In this document: positions 35,555 through 42,795 of the stretch, in pieces
Layout of the letters: each line of letters starts with the position of its first letter
Numbering within the stretch: position 1 is the first letter of the stretch
Program-made: the position numbers and the translations under genes
The notes under the pieces: model-generated
What the model saw: the letters and a program-made list of their open reading frames with translations, nothing else
Database searches by the model: none
What the model was told of the DNA's origin: nothing
NCBI RefSeq assembly: GCF_963677565.1
Contig: NZ_OY781981.1
Coordinates: 434,001-498,000, forward strand
Length of the DNA stretch: 64,000 bases
Reading direction: 5' to 3'
Source of the DNA: an uncultured Draconibacterium sp.
Lineage (GTDB): Bacteria > Bacteroidota > Bacteroidia > Bacteroidales > Prolixibacteraceae

Positions 35555-36790
35555 TTAATTCACCTTCTTTTTTCCGGCCATGGTCATTAATGGTTCAACC
35601 GGCAGTTCTTTACCTTTTAGCAAAATGTGCCAGTAAATCCAGCGGAACATGACTTTCCCGTAGTGGTTGATTTTGGTATTCTTTAACAAGCCAAACGGCC
35701 CGATGCCCGGAAGCGGGAAAGTTCCCGGAAGTGGTTCTGTATCGTAATTAAAATCGATAAGAGCACCTTTGCCAAAACCGGTTTCGATATAGCAGTTGGC
35801 ATGACCATCGAATTTAGCATGCAACGGACGTCCTTCAATGGCGCTCATCAGGTTCTCGAATAATATCTCGGCGGCAAAGTGAGCTACCGAACCGGCCTTC
35901 GATGTAGGAATATTGGAAGCGTCGCCCAGCACAAAAATATTTTCGTGTGCTACCGACTGCAGCGTGTGTTTATCGGTTGGAACAAAATTCAGATCGTCGC
36001 CCAATCCGCTTCTCTCGATCATATCGTCGCCCATGTTTACAGGCACTACGGTAAGCACGTCAAAATCAACTTCCTGCTCATCATAAGAAATTAGTTTTTT
36101 GGCGTCGTTGTCTACCCGTTCGATATAAAAATCCGGGATCACTTCAATGTTTTTCTCAGCCAACAATTCAGAAAGCATTTTGGTGGCTACCGGTTTGGTA
36201 AAAGCTCCCGGCATTGGCGTAACATATGATATTTCAACTTTGTCGCGAATGCCCAATTCGGTGAAATAAGCATCAGCCAGAAACACAAACTCAAGTGGTG
36301 CAACCGGGCATTTGTAAGGCAGTTCAGTTATAGCCATTACCAGTTTCCCACCTTCCCAACTCTTAAAGAATTTTTGCAAAGCTACCGCCCCTTCGATGGT
36401 ATAAAAATCAAAGGTCTCCTTGTACCACAACTTATCATGCAATCCCGGCGTTTCATCCGGATTTGTTTTGGTTCCGGTTGCAACAATCAGGAAATCATAA
36501 TTGAGTACTTGTCCTCCTTCAAGATGCACTTTATTGGCGTCACCTTCAATTCTGTCGATTGCCGAATAAATCATATTTACTCCGGCTGGAATAAAATCCG
36601 CTTTTGGTTTTATCACATCTTCCTTTTGGTAAATTCCAAATGGAATAAATAAAAATCCGGGTTGGTAATAATGTGTTTTAAACTGATCGACAATGGTGAT
36701 TGCCCACTCTTCTCTGTCGAGGGCTTTTCTTAGCTTATTCGCCATCATTGTGCCCGCAGTTCCGGCTCCAAGAATTACTATCTTCTTCAT
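35555..36790 (-). CDS. Sulfide:quinone oxidoreductase-like flavoprotein
   Basis: This 411-residue protein has the FAD-binding N-terminus VILGAGTAGTMMANKL, the ATGTKTNPDETPGL segment, and NIFVLGDASNIPTSKAG for FAD contact. It has just two Cys, C161 (YKCPVAP) and C333 (HANCYIETG). These match the pair that carries the polysulfide bridge in SQRs, while the third Cys of type I enzymes is absent. The C-terminus (about 375-400) is an amphipathic membrane-docking stretch. It probably oxidises sulfide to polysulfide and reduces menaquinone. It is the first gene of an operon with DUF1641, TusE and DsrE-like genes, facing the FNR-like gene. Confidence 0.85.
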   Translation of the reverse strand: MKKIVILGAGTAGTMMANKLRKALDREEWAITIVDQFKTHYYQPGFLFIPFGIYQKEDVIKPKADFIPAGVNMIYSAIDRIEGDANKVHLEGGQVLNYDFLIVATGTKTNPDETPGLHDKLWYKETFDFYTIEGAVALQKFFKSWEGGKLVMAITELPYKCPVAPLEFVFLADAYFTELGIRDKVEISYVTPMPGAFTKPVATKMLSELLAEKNIEVIPDFYIERVDNDAKKLISYDEQEVDFDVLTVVPVNMGDDMIERSGLGDDLNFVPTDKHTLQSVAHENIFVLGDASNIPTSKAGSVAHFAAEILFENLMSAIEGRPLHAKFDGHANCYIETGFGKGALIDFNYDTEPLPGTFPLPGIGPFGLLKNTKINHYGKVMFRWIYWHILLKGKELPVEPLMTMAGKKKVN

Positions 36791-36863
36791 TTTAAATCGT
36801 TCTATTGGTTTATCTGCGATTTAAAGTTATCGGAGCGTAGGTAAGATGCTGTAAAACCTGTTA

Positions 36864-36875
36864 TGATAATTATCA
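36864..36875. promoter_or_regulatory. FNR/CRP-type operator between the SQR operon and the FNR-like gene
   Basis: TGATAATTATCA is a perfect 12-base palindrome. It has the half-sites TGAT and ATCA four bases apart, as in the FNR consensus TTGAT-N4-ATCAA (only the two outer bases differ). It lies 74 bases upstream of the SQR start and 66 bases upstream of the regulator start, so it could control both. Confidence 0.6.
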
Positions 36876-36940
36876 GAGGGTAATAAATATCATAATAAAT
36901 TGGTACATTGCAGATTAATGAAACACGCATAAAACGCATC

Positions 36941-37630
36941 ATGGGAAACACATCTTGTAATTGCGAATATTGTCAGTTAAGGAATATCTTTTTTGCACAT
37001 GTTAAAAGTGATGAACTCACTAATATCTGTGATTTTAAAGTGGAAAGAGAATATTCTAAAGGAGAATCGATTATTCAGGAAGGAGACCCGATTACCGAGT
37101 TTGTGTACATGAAAAAAGGCCTGGTCAAACTCTCGAAAACTTCGATTAACGGAAAAGATCAAATTATAAGTTTCTCAAAACCGTTCGACTTTGTCAGCCT
37201 TTTGTCGGTGTTTTCGTCAAAAGAATACAAATATTCTGTTACAGCCATTGAGGAAACAACGGTTTGTATTCTTCAGCTGGATTTAGTAAAAAAATATGCC
37301 GAAGGAAATGCGCTTTTTGCAATGGATATGATGTCGAATATTAGCCAGATGACGGATAAAATTATTCACGACAACCTGGAAATAAAACGCAAACACCTGA
37401 AAGGACGCATTGCGCATGTACTGCTTTATTTCTCCGACTATATTTATAAAAAAGATGAGTTTGAACTTCCAATCTCGAGACGTGAAATTGCTGAATACAT
37501 TGGAATGACGACTGAAAATGTGATCCGGACTTTATCCGAATTTCGCAAAGACAAGATCATTAAGATTTTTGGCAAAGACATTTTGATTGCCGACAAAAAA
37601 CGTCTGAAAAATATTTCAGAGTTTGGATAA
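36941..37630 (+). CDS. Crp/Fnr-family regulator, FNR-like with Cys cluster
   Basis: This 229-residue protein starts at ATG 36941; the in-frame TTG at 36908 adds 11 unlikely residues. It has an N-terminal cluster CNCEYC (C6, C8, C11), a cyclic-nucleotide-type beta roll, C109 at the position of E. coli FNR C122 (EETTVCIL), and a C-terminal winged helix with the recognition segment TTENVIRTLSEF. Its Glu and Arg match the FNR DNA-contact pair, while the Ser between them is Ile. C8 and C11 align with FNR C20 and C23; the FNR C29 position is Phe. An oxygen- or NO-sensing Fe-S cluster is plausible. An FNR-type palindrome lies 66 bases upstream. Confidence 0.85.
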   Translation: MGNTSCNCEYCQLRNIFFAHVKSDELTNICDFKVEREYSKGESIIQEGDPITEFVYMKKGLVKLSKTSINGKDQIISFSKPFDFVSLLSVFSSKEYKYSVTAIEETTVCILQLDLVKKYAEGNALFAMDMMSNISQMTDKIIHDNLEIKRKHLKGRIAHVLLYFSDYIYKKDEFELPISRREIAEYIGMTTENVIRTLSEFRKDKIIKIFGKDILIADKKRLKNISEFG

Positions 37631-38182
37631 TTATAAATCCTCAGGACGGTTCAGGTTGGTAAATAATCGTTTATTCTCCTCAAGCAATTTACCTGAGTCA
37701 AGCCACTTCGTATTCGACTCTCTCAGCAAATTTTGCACTCTGTAATCTCCTGCCTGCAGCTTCTTTTCCATTGCAGGGCAAATGCTTTTATTATACAATG
37801 CAATTAAAGGTTCTGCACCTTTTTCTGTAAACGGAACCACCGCATCAAAATCGCCGGCATTAGAGATTAGAAATTCCAGGAAGTTGTCATTAATATATGC
37901 AGCATCAACACTCAGCACCAGGTTCCAGGCGTTATCCGACTGTTTTAAGCAGGAATAAATTCCGCCCATTGGTCCGCAGTTTTTTATCTCGTCTTCAACA
38001 ACGCGGTAGCCAAAACTTGTGTGCGACTTATGATTTGAACTGATCAGCAACTCTGAAGAAAAAGGCTTACACAGGCTTATCGCACGCTCGAGCAAAGTTT
38101 TTCCCTCTATCTCCAACAGAGCTTTGTCGGTACCCATTCGTTTGCTTAAGCCGCCTGCAAGAATTATAGTAGTAATTTGCAT
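37631..38182 (-). CDS. mobA: Molybdenum cofactor guanylyltransferase
   Basis: MobA attaches GMP to molybdopterin to form the MGD cofactor. The 183-residue protein has the nucleotide-binding start ILAGGLSKRMGTDKALLEIEGKTLLER and DEIKNCGPMGGIYSCL, then LVLSVDAAYINDNFLEF. It is encoded tail to tail with the FNR-like gene, the stop codons being adjacent. It is the only cofactor gene in the window, and the molybdoenzyme at 28020-30275 should need its product. Confidence 0.92.
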   Translation of the reverse strand: MQITTIILAGGLSKRMGTDKALLEIEGKTLLERAISLCKPFSSELLISSNHKSHTSFGYRVVEDEIKNCGPMGGIYSCLKQSDNAWNLVLSVDAAYINDNFLEFLISNAGDFDAVVPFTEKGAEPLIALYNKSICPAMEKKLQAGDYRVQNLLRESNTKWLDSGKLLEENKRLFTNLNRPEDL

Positions 38183-38204
38183 GTGTTAAAAGTACGGAAA
38201 TAAA

Positions 38205-38233
38205 AAAAGCCCCAGATTAAATCTGAAGCTTTT
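38205..38233 (-). terminator. Terminator after tRNA-His
   Basis: On the minus strand AAAAGCTTCAGAT pairs with ATCTGGGGCTTTT (two G.U pairs) around a three-base loop, followed by a T run. The plus strand would have two C-A mismatches instead. Confidence 0.85.
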
Positions 38234-38237
38234 ATCG

Positions 38238-38311
38238 GGTGGATGATGGGATTTGAACCCACGACCTCCGGAACCACAATCCGGCGTTCTAACCAACTGA
38301 ACTACAACCAC
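38238..38311 (-). tRNA. tRNA-His (anticodon GTG)
   Basis: On the minus strand the cloverleaf starts GTGGTTG-TA-GTTC and has D-loop AGTTGGTTA, anticodon stem CCGGA/TCCGG with loop TTGTGGT (anticodon GTG), T-arm GTGGG-TTCAAAT-CCCAT, and 3' acceptor CATCCAC plus C73. The G at -1 (38312) opposite C73 is the histidine identity pair. The 3' CCA is not encoded. Acceptor pair 5-68 is T-T, a mismatch. Confidence 0.95.
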
Positions 38312-38328
38312 CATTTTGTTTGCGGGTG

Positions 38329-38336
38329 CAAATATA
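38329..38336 (-). promoter_or_regulatory. -7 promoter element for tRNA-His
   Basis: The minus strand reads TATATTTG, with a TTG (complement of 38355-38357) 18 bases upstream. This is the same spacing as at the tRNA-Leu promoter. Confidence 0.65.
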
Positions 38337-38449
38337 AATATTTTATTCTTTTCACAACTCAAAAAGAAATAATTTTTGAGTGCTATTTTTAGATTGAAAT
38401 AGCAAAGTCGGGAAATTTATTGCGTACATTATGCAACCCTTCGGACATA

Positions 38450-39025
38450 ATGTTGTCACTAAAATTGAAAGTTGAACAATTGGGACAAAAAGAGCACATA
38501 CATAAAAAAATTATCGAAGCCTGTAAAAAAGGAAATAACAGGACACGATACGAGCTATATGGATTGTACTCTAAAGCCATGTTCAATATCTGCTACCGCA
38601 TGATGAATAATCGCGAGGAAGCGGAAGATATGTTGCAGGAAGCTTTTACACAGGCATTTATGAAACTGGAATCGTTCCGGTACGAATCGAACTTCGGATC
38701 GTGGTTAAAACGCATCGTTGTAAACACCTGCATAAATGCGATAAACAAAAGAAAGGTAGAATTAACGTATTGCGAAGAGATCTACCATTACGACAAGACT
38801 GAAGAACAGAACGATTACGAACCGGAATTTACCGTAGCCACCGTAACAAAAGCTATGGAACAATTGCCGGAGGGAGGACGAATGGTGTTTTCGCTGTATT
38901 TACTTGAAGGTTACGACCATGGAGAGATTGCACAGATTATGGGAATTACCGAATCGACATCGAAAAGCCAGTTTATGCGTGCCAAACGCCGCATTGTAAG
39001 CATTTTAAAAGAACAAACCCATTGA
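38450..39025 (+). CDS. ECF-type RNA polymerase sigma factor
   Basis: This 191-residue protein has sigma region 2 (YELYGLYSKAMFNICYRMMNNREEAEDMLQEAFTQAFMKLESFRYESNFGSWLKRIVVNTCINAI) and region 4 (MEQLPEGGRMVFSLYLLEGYDHGEIAQIMGITESTSKSQFMRAKRRI). ATG 38450 is used; the in-frame TTG at 38420 is less likely. It heads a gene line of a TM protein and surface proteins, the usual plan for an envelope-sensing sigma/anti-sigma unit in Bacteroidota. Confidence 0.93.
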   Translation: MLSLKLKVEQLGQKEHIHKKIIEACKKGNNRTRYELYGLYSKAMFNICYRMMNNREEAEDMLQEAFTQAFMKLESFRYESNFGSWLKRIVVNTCINAINKRKVELTYCEEIYHYDKTEEQNDYEPEFTVATVTKAMEQLPEGGRMVFSLYLLEGYDHGEIAQIMGITESTSKSQFMRAKRRIVSILKEQTH

Positions 39026-39051
39026 GATAATATGGATAAACGATAAGCCAT

Positions 39052-39558
39052 ATGGAGAAGAATAGATTAGAAGAATTTGTAAAAGCCAATCGCGAGGAGT
39101 TCGATTTTAGAGCACCATCGCCGGAGGTGTGGAATAAAATTGAAGCTGCCACAAATAAAACTAAAGTAGTTTCATTGAAGCACTACTTTATGCGGGCAGC
39201 AGCTGTGGCGGTTATACTAATTGCAACTGCAGTGGTACTTTGGCAAACCAATCTGAACAGTCCGGCAAGGCTGGCAGAAAATGCCGATCCTGAATTGAAG
39301 GAACTGATTGAGGCAGAAGCATTCTATTCGCACCAGGTTAACCAGAAATTGAAAGAGATACAAAAGTGTTACTATACTTTCCCGGAGCTTAAAGATGAGA
39401 TTGAAACCGATTTGAACGAACTGGAAGGTATGTACCAGCTGCTTAAAACAGATTTGGAAGATAATATTTCGAATAAAAGCGTAATTGAAGCAATGATTGA
39501 AAACAACCGCTACAGGTTGCAACTTTGCGACGATGTGCTCGACCAGATAAAATGTTAG
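39052..39558 (+). CDS. Putative anti-sigma factor (single-pass membrane protein)
   Basis: This 168-residue protein has a short cytoplasmic N-terminus (MEKNRLEEFVKANREEFDFRAPSPEVWNKIE), one membrane helix (about 49-65) and a periplasmic coiled-coil-like domain with two Cys near the end. It resembles Bacteroidota anti-sigma proteins that follow ECF sigma genes. It lacks a recognisable zinc-finger motif. Its position 26 bases after the sigma gene supports the assignment, which is inferred. Confidence 0.65.
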   Translation: MEKNRLEEFVKANREEFDFRAPSPEVWNKIEAATNKTKVVSLKHYFMRAAAVAVILIATAVVLWQTNLNSPARLAENADPELKELIEAEAFYSHQVNQKLKEIQKCYYTFPELKDEIETDLNELEGMYQLLKTDLEDNISNKSVIEAMIENNRYRLQLCDDVLDQIKC

Positions 39559-39571
39559 AGAAGGGGGAAAA

Positions 39572-40669
39572 ATGAGAAAAATAAAATGGAGCATATTATT
39601 GGGTTTATTGATTTTGCTTGTGCCGTCGTTTGCAAAAGCCCAGTTTACCGACACCAAAGAAATAAGAAAAACCTTTGCCGTTTTGCCCGAAACGCAGGTT
39701 GAGATTACCAATAAATACGGTAAGATCGATTTGAAGACCTGGGACAAAGACTCGGTGAAATTTCTTATCAACATCAGGGTAGAAGAAAAGAAACTCTCGA
39801 AACTGGAGGAATCGATAGACGAAATTGATTTCGAGATTTCAAACAGCGAACACTACCTGATCGTGCGCACCATGGTTGAAAAAAACAAAAGTGCTCTGGG
39901 CAAGGAAATCAAAAAATTCAAAGAAACGCTGTTAAGTTCCGACGGAAATATTCAGGTTGATTATACTGTTTGGATGCCCGACTCGAACCGCTTGAAGATC
40001 GACAATAAATTCGGCGACATTTATATTGGCGATTTTAAAGGCGAGGCCGACATCTCCTTATCGAACGGCAACATGAAAGCCCATGATTTTAACAACATTA
40101 ATCTCACCCTTAATTTTGCCGATGCTACCATCAACAATATAAAACAAGGCCGGCTAGACTGCAACTTCAGCGATTTGTATGTAAAAGAAATGGGTGCTAT
40201 TCACCTTCAGAGCAAATCAACGGAATTTGAATTGGAAAGAGTGGAGACGCTCACTGCCTCATCGCGGCGCGATAAATTCCGTATCCGCCAAATTGAATTA
40301 CTGGATGCACGCAGCAGTTTCTCCACCTTCAGAGTAAACGAAGTGACCGACCGTGCAAAGTTCCAGGCTGAATACGGCGATATTGAAATTGAAAAAACAG
40401 CGACGGATTTCAGCAGTGTAAATATCGAGTCGAAATCAACAGATATCAATCTTTATTTCAACGCCGAAACGCAATTCAGTTTCGATATAAAACATACCAA
40501 AGCAGAAGTTAATCTGGGGCAGGATTTTGTTGTAGACAAAGAGGAAATGCTGGACGAGAAGGAATCAGAAATAAAAATGAACGGCCATTTTGGAGACGAT
40601 CCGAAAGCCGCTGAAAAGCTCTATATAAATGCCAATTCGGGAAATATAAGCATCCGCACATCTTATTAA
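39572..40669 (+). CDS. Secreted DUF4097-like repeat protein
   Basis: This 365-residue protein has a signal peptide (LLILLVPSFAKAQ). The mature part is rich in short beta strands with recurring NKFGDIYIGDFKGEADISLSNGNM and FRVNEVTDRAKFQAEYGDIEIEK motifs, as in DUF4097/adhesin-like right-handed beta structures. It is probably exported to the periplasm or surface. It follows the anti-sigma gene by 13 bases and may be a target or sensor part of that unit. No enzymatic motif is visible. Confidence 0.7.
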   Translation: MRKIKWSILLGLLILLVPSFAKAQFTDTKEIRKTFAVLPETQVEITNKYGKIDLKTWDKDSVKFLINIRVEEKKLSKLEESIDEIDFEISNSEHYLIVRTMVEKNKSALGKEIKKFKETLLSSDGNIQVDYTVWMPDSNRLKIDNKFGDIYIGDFKGEADISLSNGNMKAHDFNNINLTLNFADATINNIKQGRLDCNFSDLYVKEMGAIHLQSKSTEFELERVETLTASSRRDKFRIRQIELLDARSSFSTFRVNEVTDRAKFQAEYGDIEIEKTATDFSSVNIESKSTDINLYFNAETQFSFDIKHTKAEVNLGQDFVVDKEEMLDEKESEIKMNGHFGDDPKAAEKLYINANSGNISIRTSY

Positions 40670-40783
40670 ATTTCAGCTTTTTAAAAATTTTTTCACGCAT
40701 TTTGCAACCTCCTCCAAAAACACCTGTCCTTAAAAACAGAAAGAAAACAATTATTAACCACGCGGGAATAGTTTGTCACAGCC

Positions 40784-40831
40784 ATGAAAACAATTAAACA
40801 AACTTTCCCATCAGAAAACAATTTGTTATGA
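40784..40831 (+). other. Micro-ORF upstream of the DUF2807 gene
   Basis: An open frame of 15 codons (MKTIKQTFPSENNLL) ends in TGA overlapping the next ATG as ATGA. Its first 16 bases (ATGAAAACAATTAAAC) are repeated exactly at the downstream start (40828). It could be a translational leader or the leftover of a short tandem duplication. Confidence 0.35.
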
Positions 40832-41544
40832 AAACAATTAAACTATTCATTTATGGGCTTGCCATGACCTTTGCCGCAAGCAGTTGTATCGACGACATTA
40901 CAGTAGAAGGAAATGGAATTCAGGGAACTGAGGCCAGAATTGTTACCGAATTTGAACGCGTAAAATCGTCGGGCGAATTTGATGTTCACATCACCGAAGC
41001 ATCAGAATACGATGTGGTGATAAGCGCCGATGAAAACCTTTTACAGTACATTGAAACATACGTTGCCGGCGAAACACTGCATATTGATGAAAAAGGAATT
41101 CGCGATTTAAGAAACCGAGTACCAATGGAGGTGTTTGTATCAACACCAGTTTTAAATGGTATTAAACAAAGCGGATCAGGAATTATTACCACCGACTATT
41201 TTGTGAGCGACGAAATGGATGTTGTACTCTCCGGATCGGGCAAAATAATTACTGCTTTTGAAGCCGAAGAAGTTGATGCGCTGATTTCAGGTTCGGGGAC
41301 GATTGAATTCTCAGGTTTTGCCGACGATGCTGATTTTGTTATCAGCGGATCGGGAAATATCAATGCAAGTCAGCTTGATTTGCTTTACTGCACCACTTCA
41401 ACATCGGGATCGGGCGATATGTACATTGCCGTTTCCCGTAATCTTAAATCGAATATTTCAGGCTCCGGGAATGTTTTCTATTACGGAAACCCAGGCGTTG
41501 AAACACATATTTCCGGCTCAGGAAATGTGATCAGTCAGAACTAA
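40828..41544 (+). CDS. Head-GIN-domain (DUF2807) lipoprotein
   Basis: This 238-residue lipoprotein has a signal peptide ending AASSC (lipobox) and a DUF2807 beta-helical domain. It shows VKSSGEFDVHI, ADENLLQYIETYVAGETLHI and a series of ISGSGNI/LSGSGKI repeats through the C-terminal half. This type is common in Bacteroidota downstream of ECF sigma/anti-sigma pairs, with function unknown. It is preceded by a micro-ORF (40784-40831) whose stop overlaps this start. Confidence 0.8.
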   Translation: MKTIKLFIYGLAMTFAASSCIDDITVEGNGIQGTEARIVTEFERVKSSGEFDVHITEASEYDVVISADENLLQYIETYVAGETLHIDEKGIRDLRNRVPMEVFVSTPVLNGIKQSGSGIITTDYFVSDEMDVVLSGSGKIITAFEAEEVDALISGSGTIEFSGFADDADFVISGSGNINASQLDLLYCTTSTSGSGDMYIAVSRNLKSNISGSGNVFYYGNPGVETHISGSGNVISQN

Positions 41545-41556
41545 AAAATCACTACC

Positions 41557-42048
41557 ATGAAACGTTTCCTCATTATCTTACTATTTAGTTTACCACTGGC
41601 TTTATCAGCACAAACATTCAACAAAGCAATAGGTATCCGCGGAGGACACTCTTCCGGTTTCGAATACCGTTTTTACACCGACGATGCCAACTCGTACAAA
41701 TTCCTTCTGGCAACCCGCGACGACGGTATTCAATTTCACGCGTTAAAGGAATTTCACGAGTACGATCTGTTTGATTTCTCAGAGCAACTGTCGCTTTTCT
41801 ACGGACTGGGAGCCCATTTCGGATACGAGCAGTGGGATAAATATTACGTACAGGATAACACCAGCTGGTACGAAGAAAGAACGGCATTGCTGGCAGGTAT
41901 CGATGCTGTTGTGGGTGTAGAATACCTGTTTTATGAAGTTCCCTTATCAATAGGTTTCGAAGTAAAACCATACATTGATGTACTGGGCCGCGACTTTTTC
42001 GATCTTGAATTATTCGACTTTGCCTTTACCATCAAATATCTTTTTTAA
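41557..42048 (+). CDS. Small outer-membrane beta-barrel-like protein
   Basis: This 163-residue protein has a signal peptide (LIILLFSLPLALSAQ) and a mature part of alternating hydrophobic strands (SFEYRFYTDD..., LSLFYGLGAHFGYEQWDKYYV, VGVEYLFYEVPLSIGFEVKPYI). It ends in Phe, as barrels often do. It is the third surface gene after the sigma factor and resembles the following gene in architecture. Confidence 0.6.
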   Translation: MKRFLIILLFSLPLALSAQTFNKAIGIRGGHSSGFEYRFYTDDANSYKFLLATRDDGIQFHALKEFHEYDLFDFSEQLSLFYGLGAHFGYEQWDKYYVQDNTSWYEERTALLAGIDAVVGVEYLFYEVPLSIGFEVKPYIDVLGRDFFDLELFDFAFTIKYLF

Positions 42049-42083
42049 ACCAAAACATTTACTTAAACAAAATTCAGAAACAC

Positions 42084-42719
42084 ATGAAACGATTAACAAT
42101 TTTAGTGGCCATTTTATTGGCAGCAGGTTTTGCATTTGCGCAAGACGATTATTACAACGACCAGGTAGAAACCATTTTCACGAACAACCGAAGCAACGGT
42201 GGTTATGGAGCATTCTCGGTAGGATATACACAAATTGACGGACGCGATGCAATGGTGGCCGGAGCACGCGGTGCTTTTATTTTCGACCACTCGTTTGCCA
42301 TTGGTTTGGCCGGTTATGGTTTCGTAAACGACCTTGAATACCACAATTACCAGTCGAATCCGGAAGACAAGTTCTTTTTAGCCGGAGGTTACGGTGGTGT
42401 ATTTTTTGAGCCAATAGTGGGAGGAACAAAACCCGTTCATGTTTCCTTCCCAATTGTTGTGGGAATGGGAGGAATTTCGCTGGTGGAACACACCGGATGG
42501 GACTGGGATTACTACCACGATGAATACCATGAATATGACACCGACCTGTTTTTTGTATTCGAACCGGGAGTGGAACTGGAATTTAACCTGACCCGCTTTT
42601 TTCGTATTGCAACTTACGGAAGCTACCGTTTAACATCAGATATTAAATTATACGATACAGATCCGGATGTTCTTCGCGGATTTAATGTGGGAATGACTTT
42701 TAAATTTGGGAAGTTTTAG
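42084..42719 (+). CDS. Outer-membrane beta-barrel-like protein
   Basis: This 211-residue protein has a signal peptide (LVAILLAAGFAFAQ), Gly- and aromatic-rich strands (YGAFSVGYTQIDGRDAMVAGARGAFIFDHSFAIGLAGYGFVND) and a terminal Phe. It is probably an outer-membrane barrel. It has no signature beyond that. It lies directly before a bidirectional hairpin terminator. Confidence 0.55.
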   Translation: MKRLTILVAILLAAGFAFAQDDYYNDQVETIFTNNRSNGGYGAFSVGYTQIDGRDAMVAGARGAFIFDHSFAIGLAGYGFVNDLEYHNYQSNPEDKFFLAGGYGGVFFEPIVGGTKPVHVSFPIVVGMGGISLVEHTGWDWDYYHDEYHEYDTDLFFVFEPGVELEFNLTRFFRIATYGSYRLTSDIKLYDTDPDVLRGFNVGMTFKFGKF

Positions 42720-42736
42720 ATCCTTTCATTAAAAAC

Positions 42737-42778
42737 AAAAAGCGGTTGCCCGTTATAATATTGGACAACCGCTTTTTT
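42737..42778. terminator. Hairpin terminator between convergent genes
   Basis: AAAAAGCGGTTG (42737-42748) pairs with CAACCGCTTTTT (42766-42777) around a 17-base loop. The A run at the start and the T run at the end allow termination in both directions. It lies between convergent transcripts. Confidence 0.85.
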
Positions 42779-42795
42779 ATTGCTTGTAACTTTTC

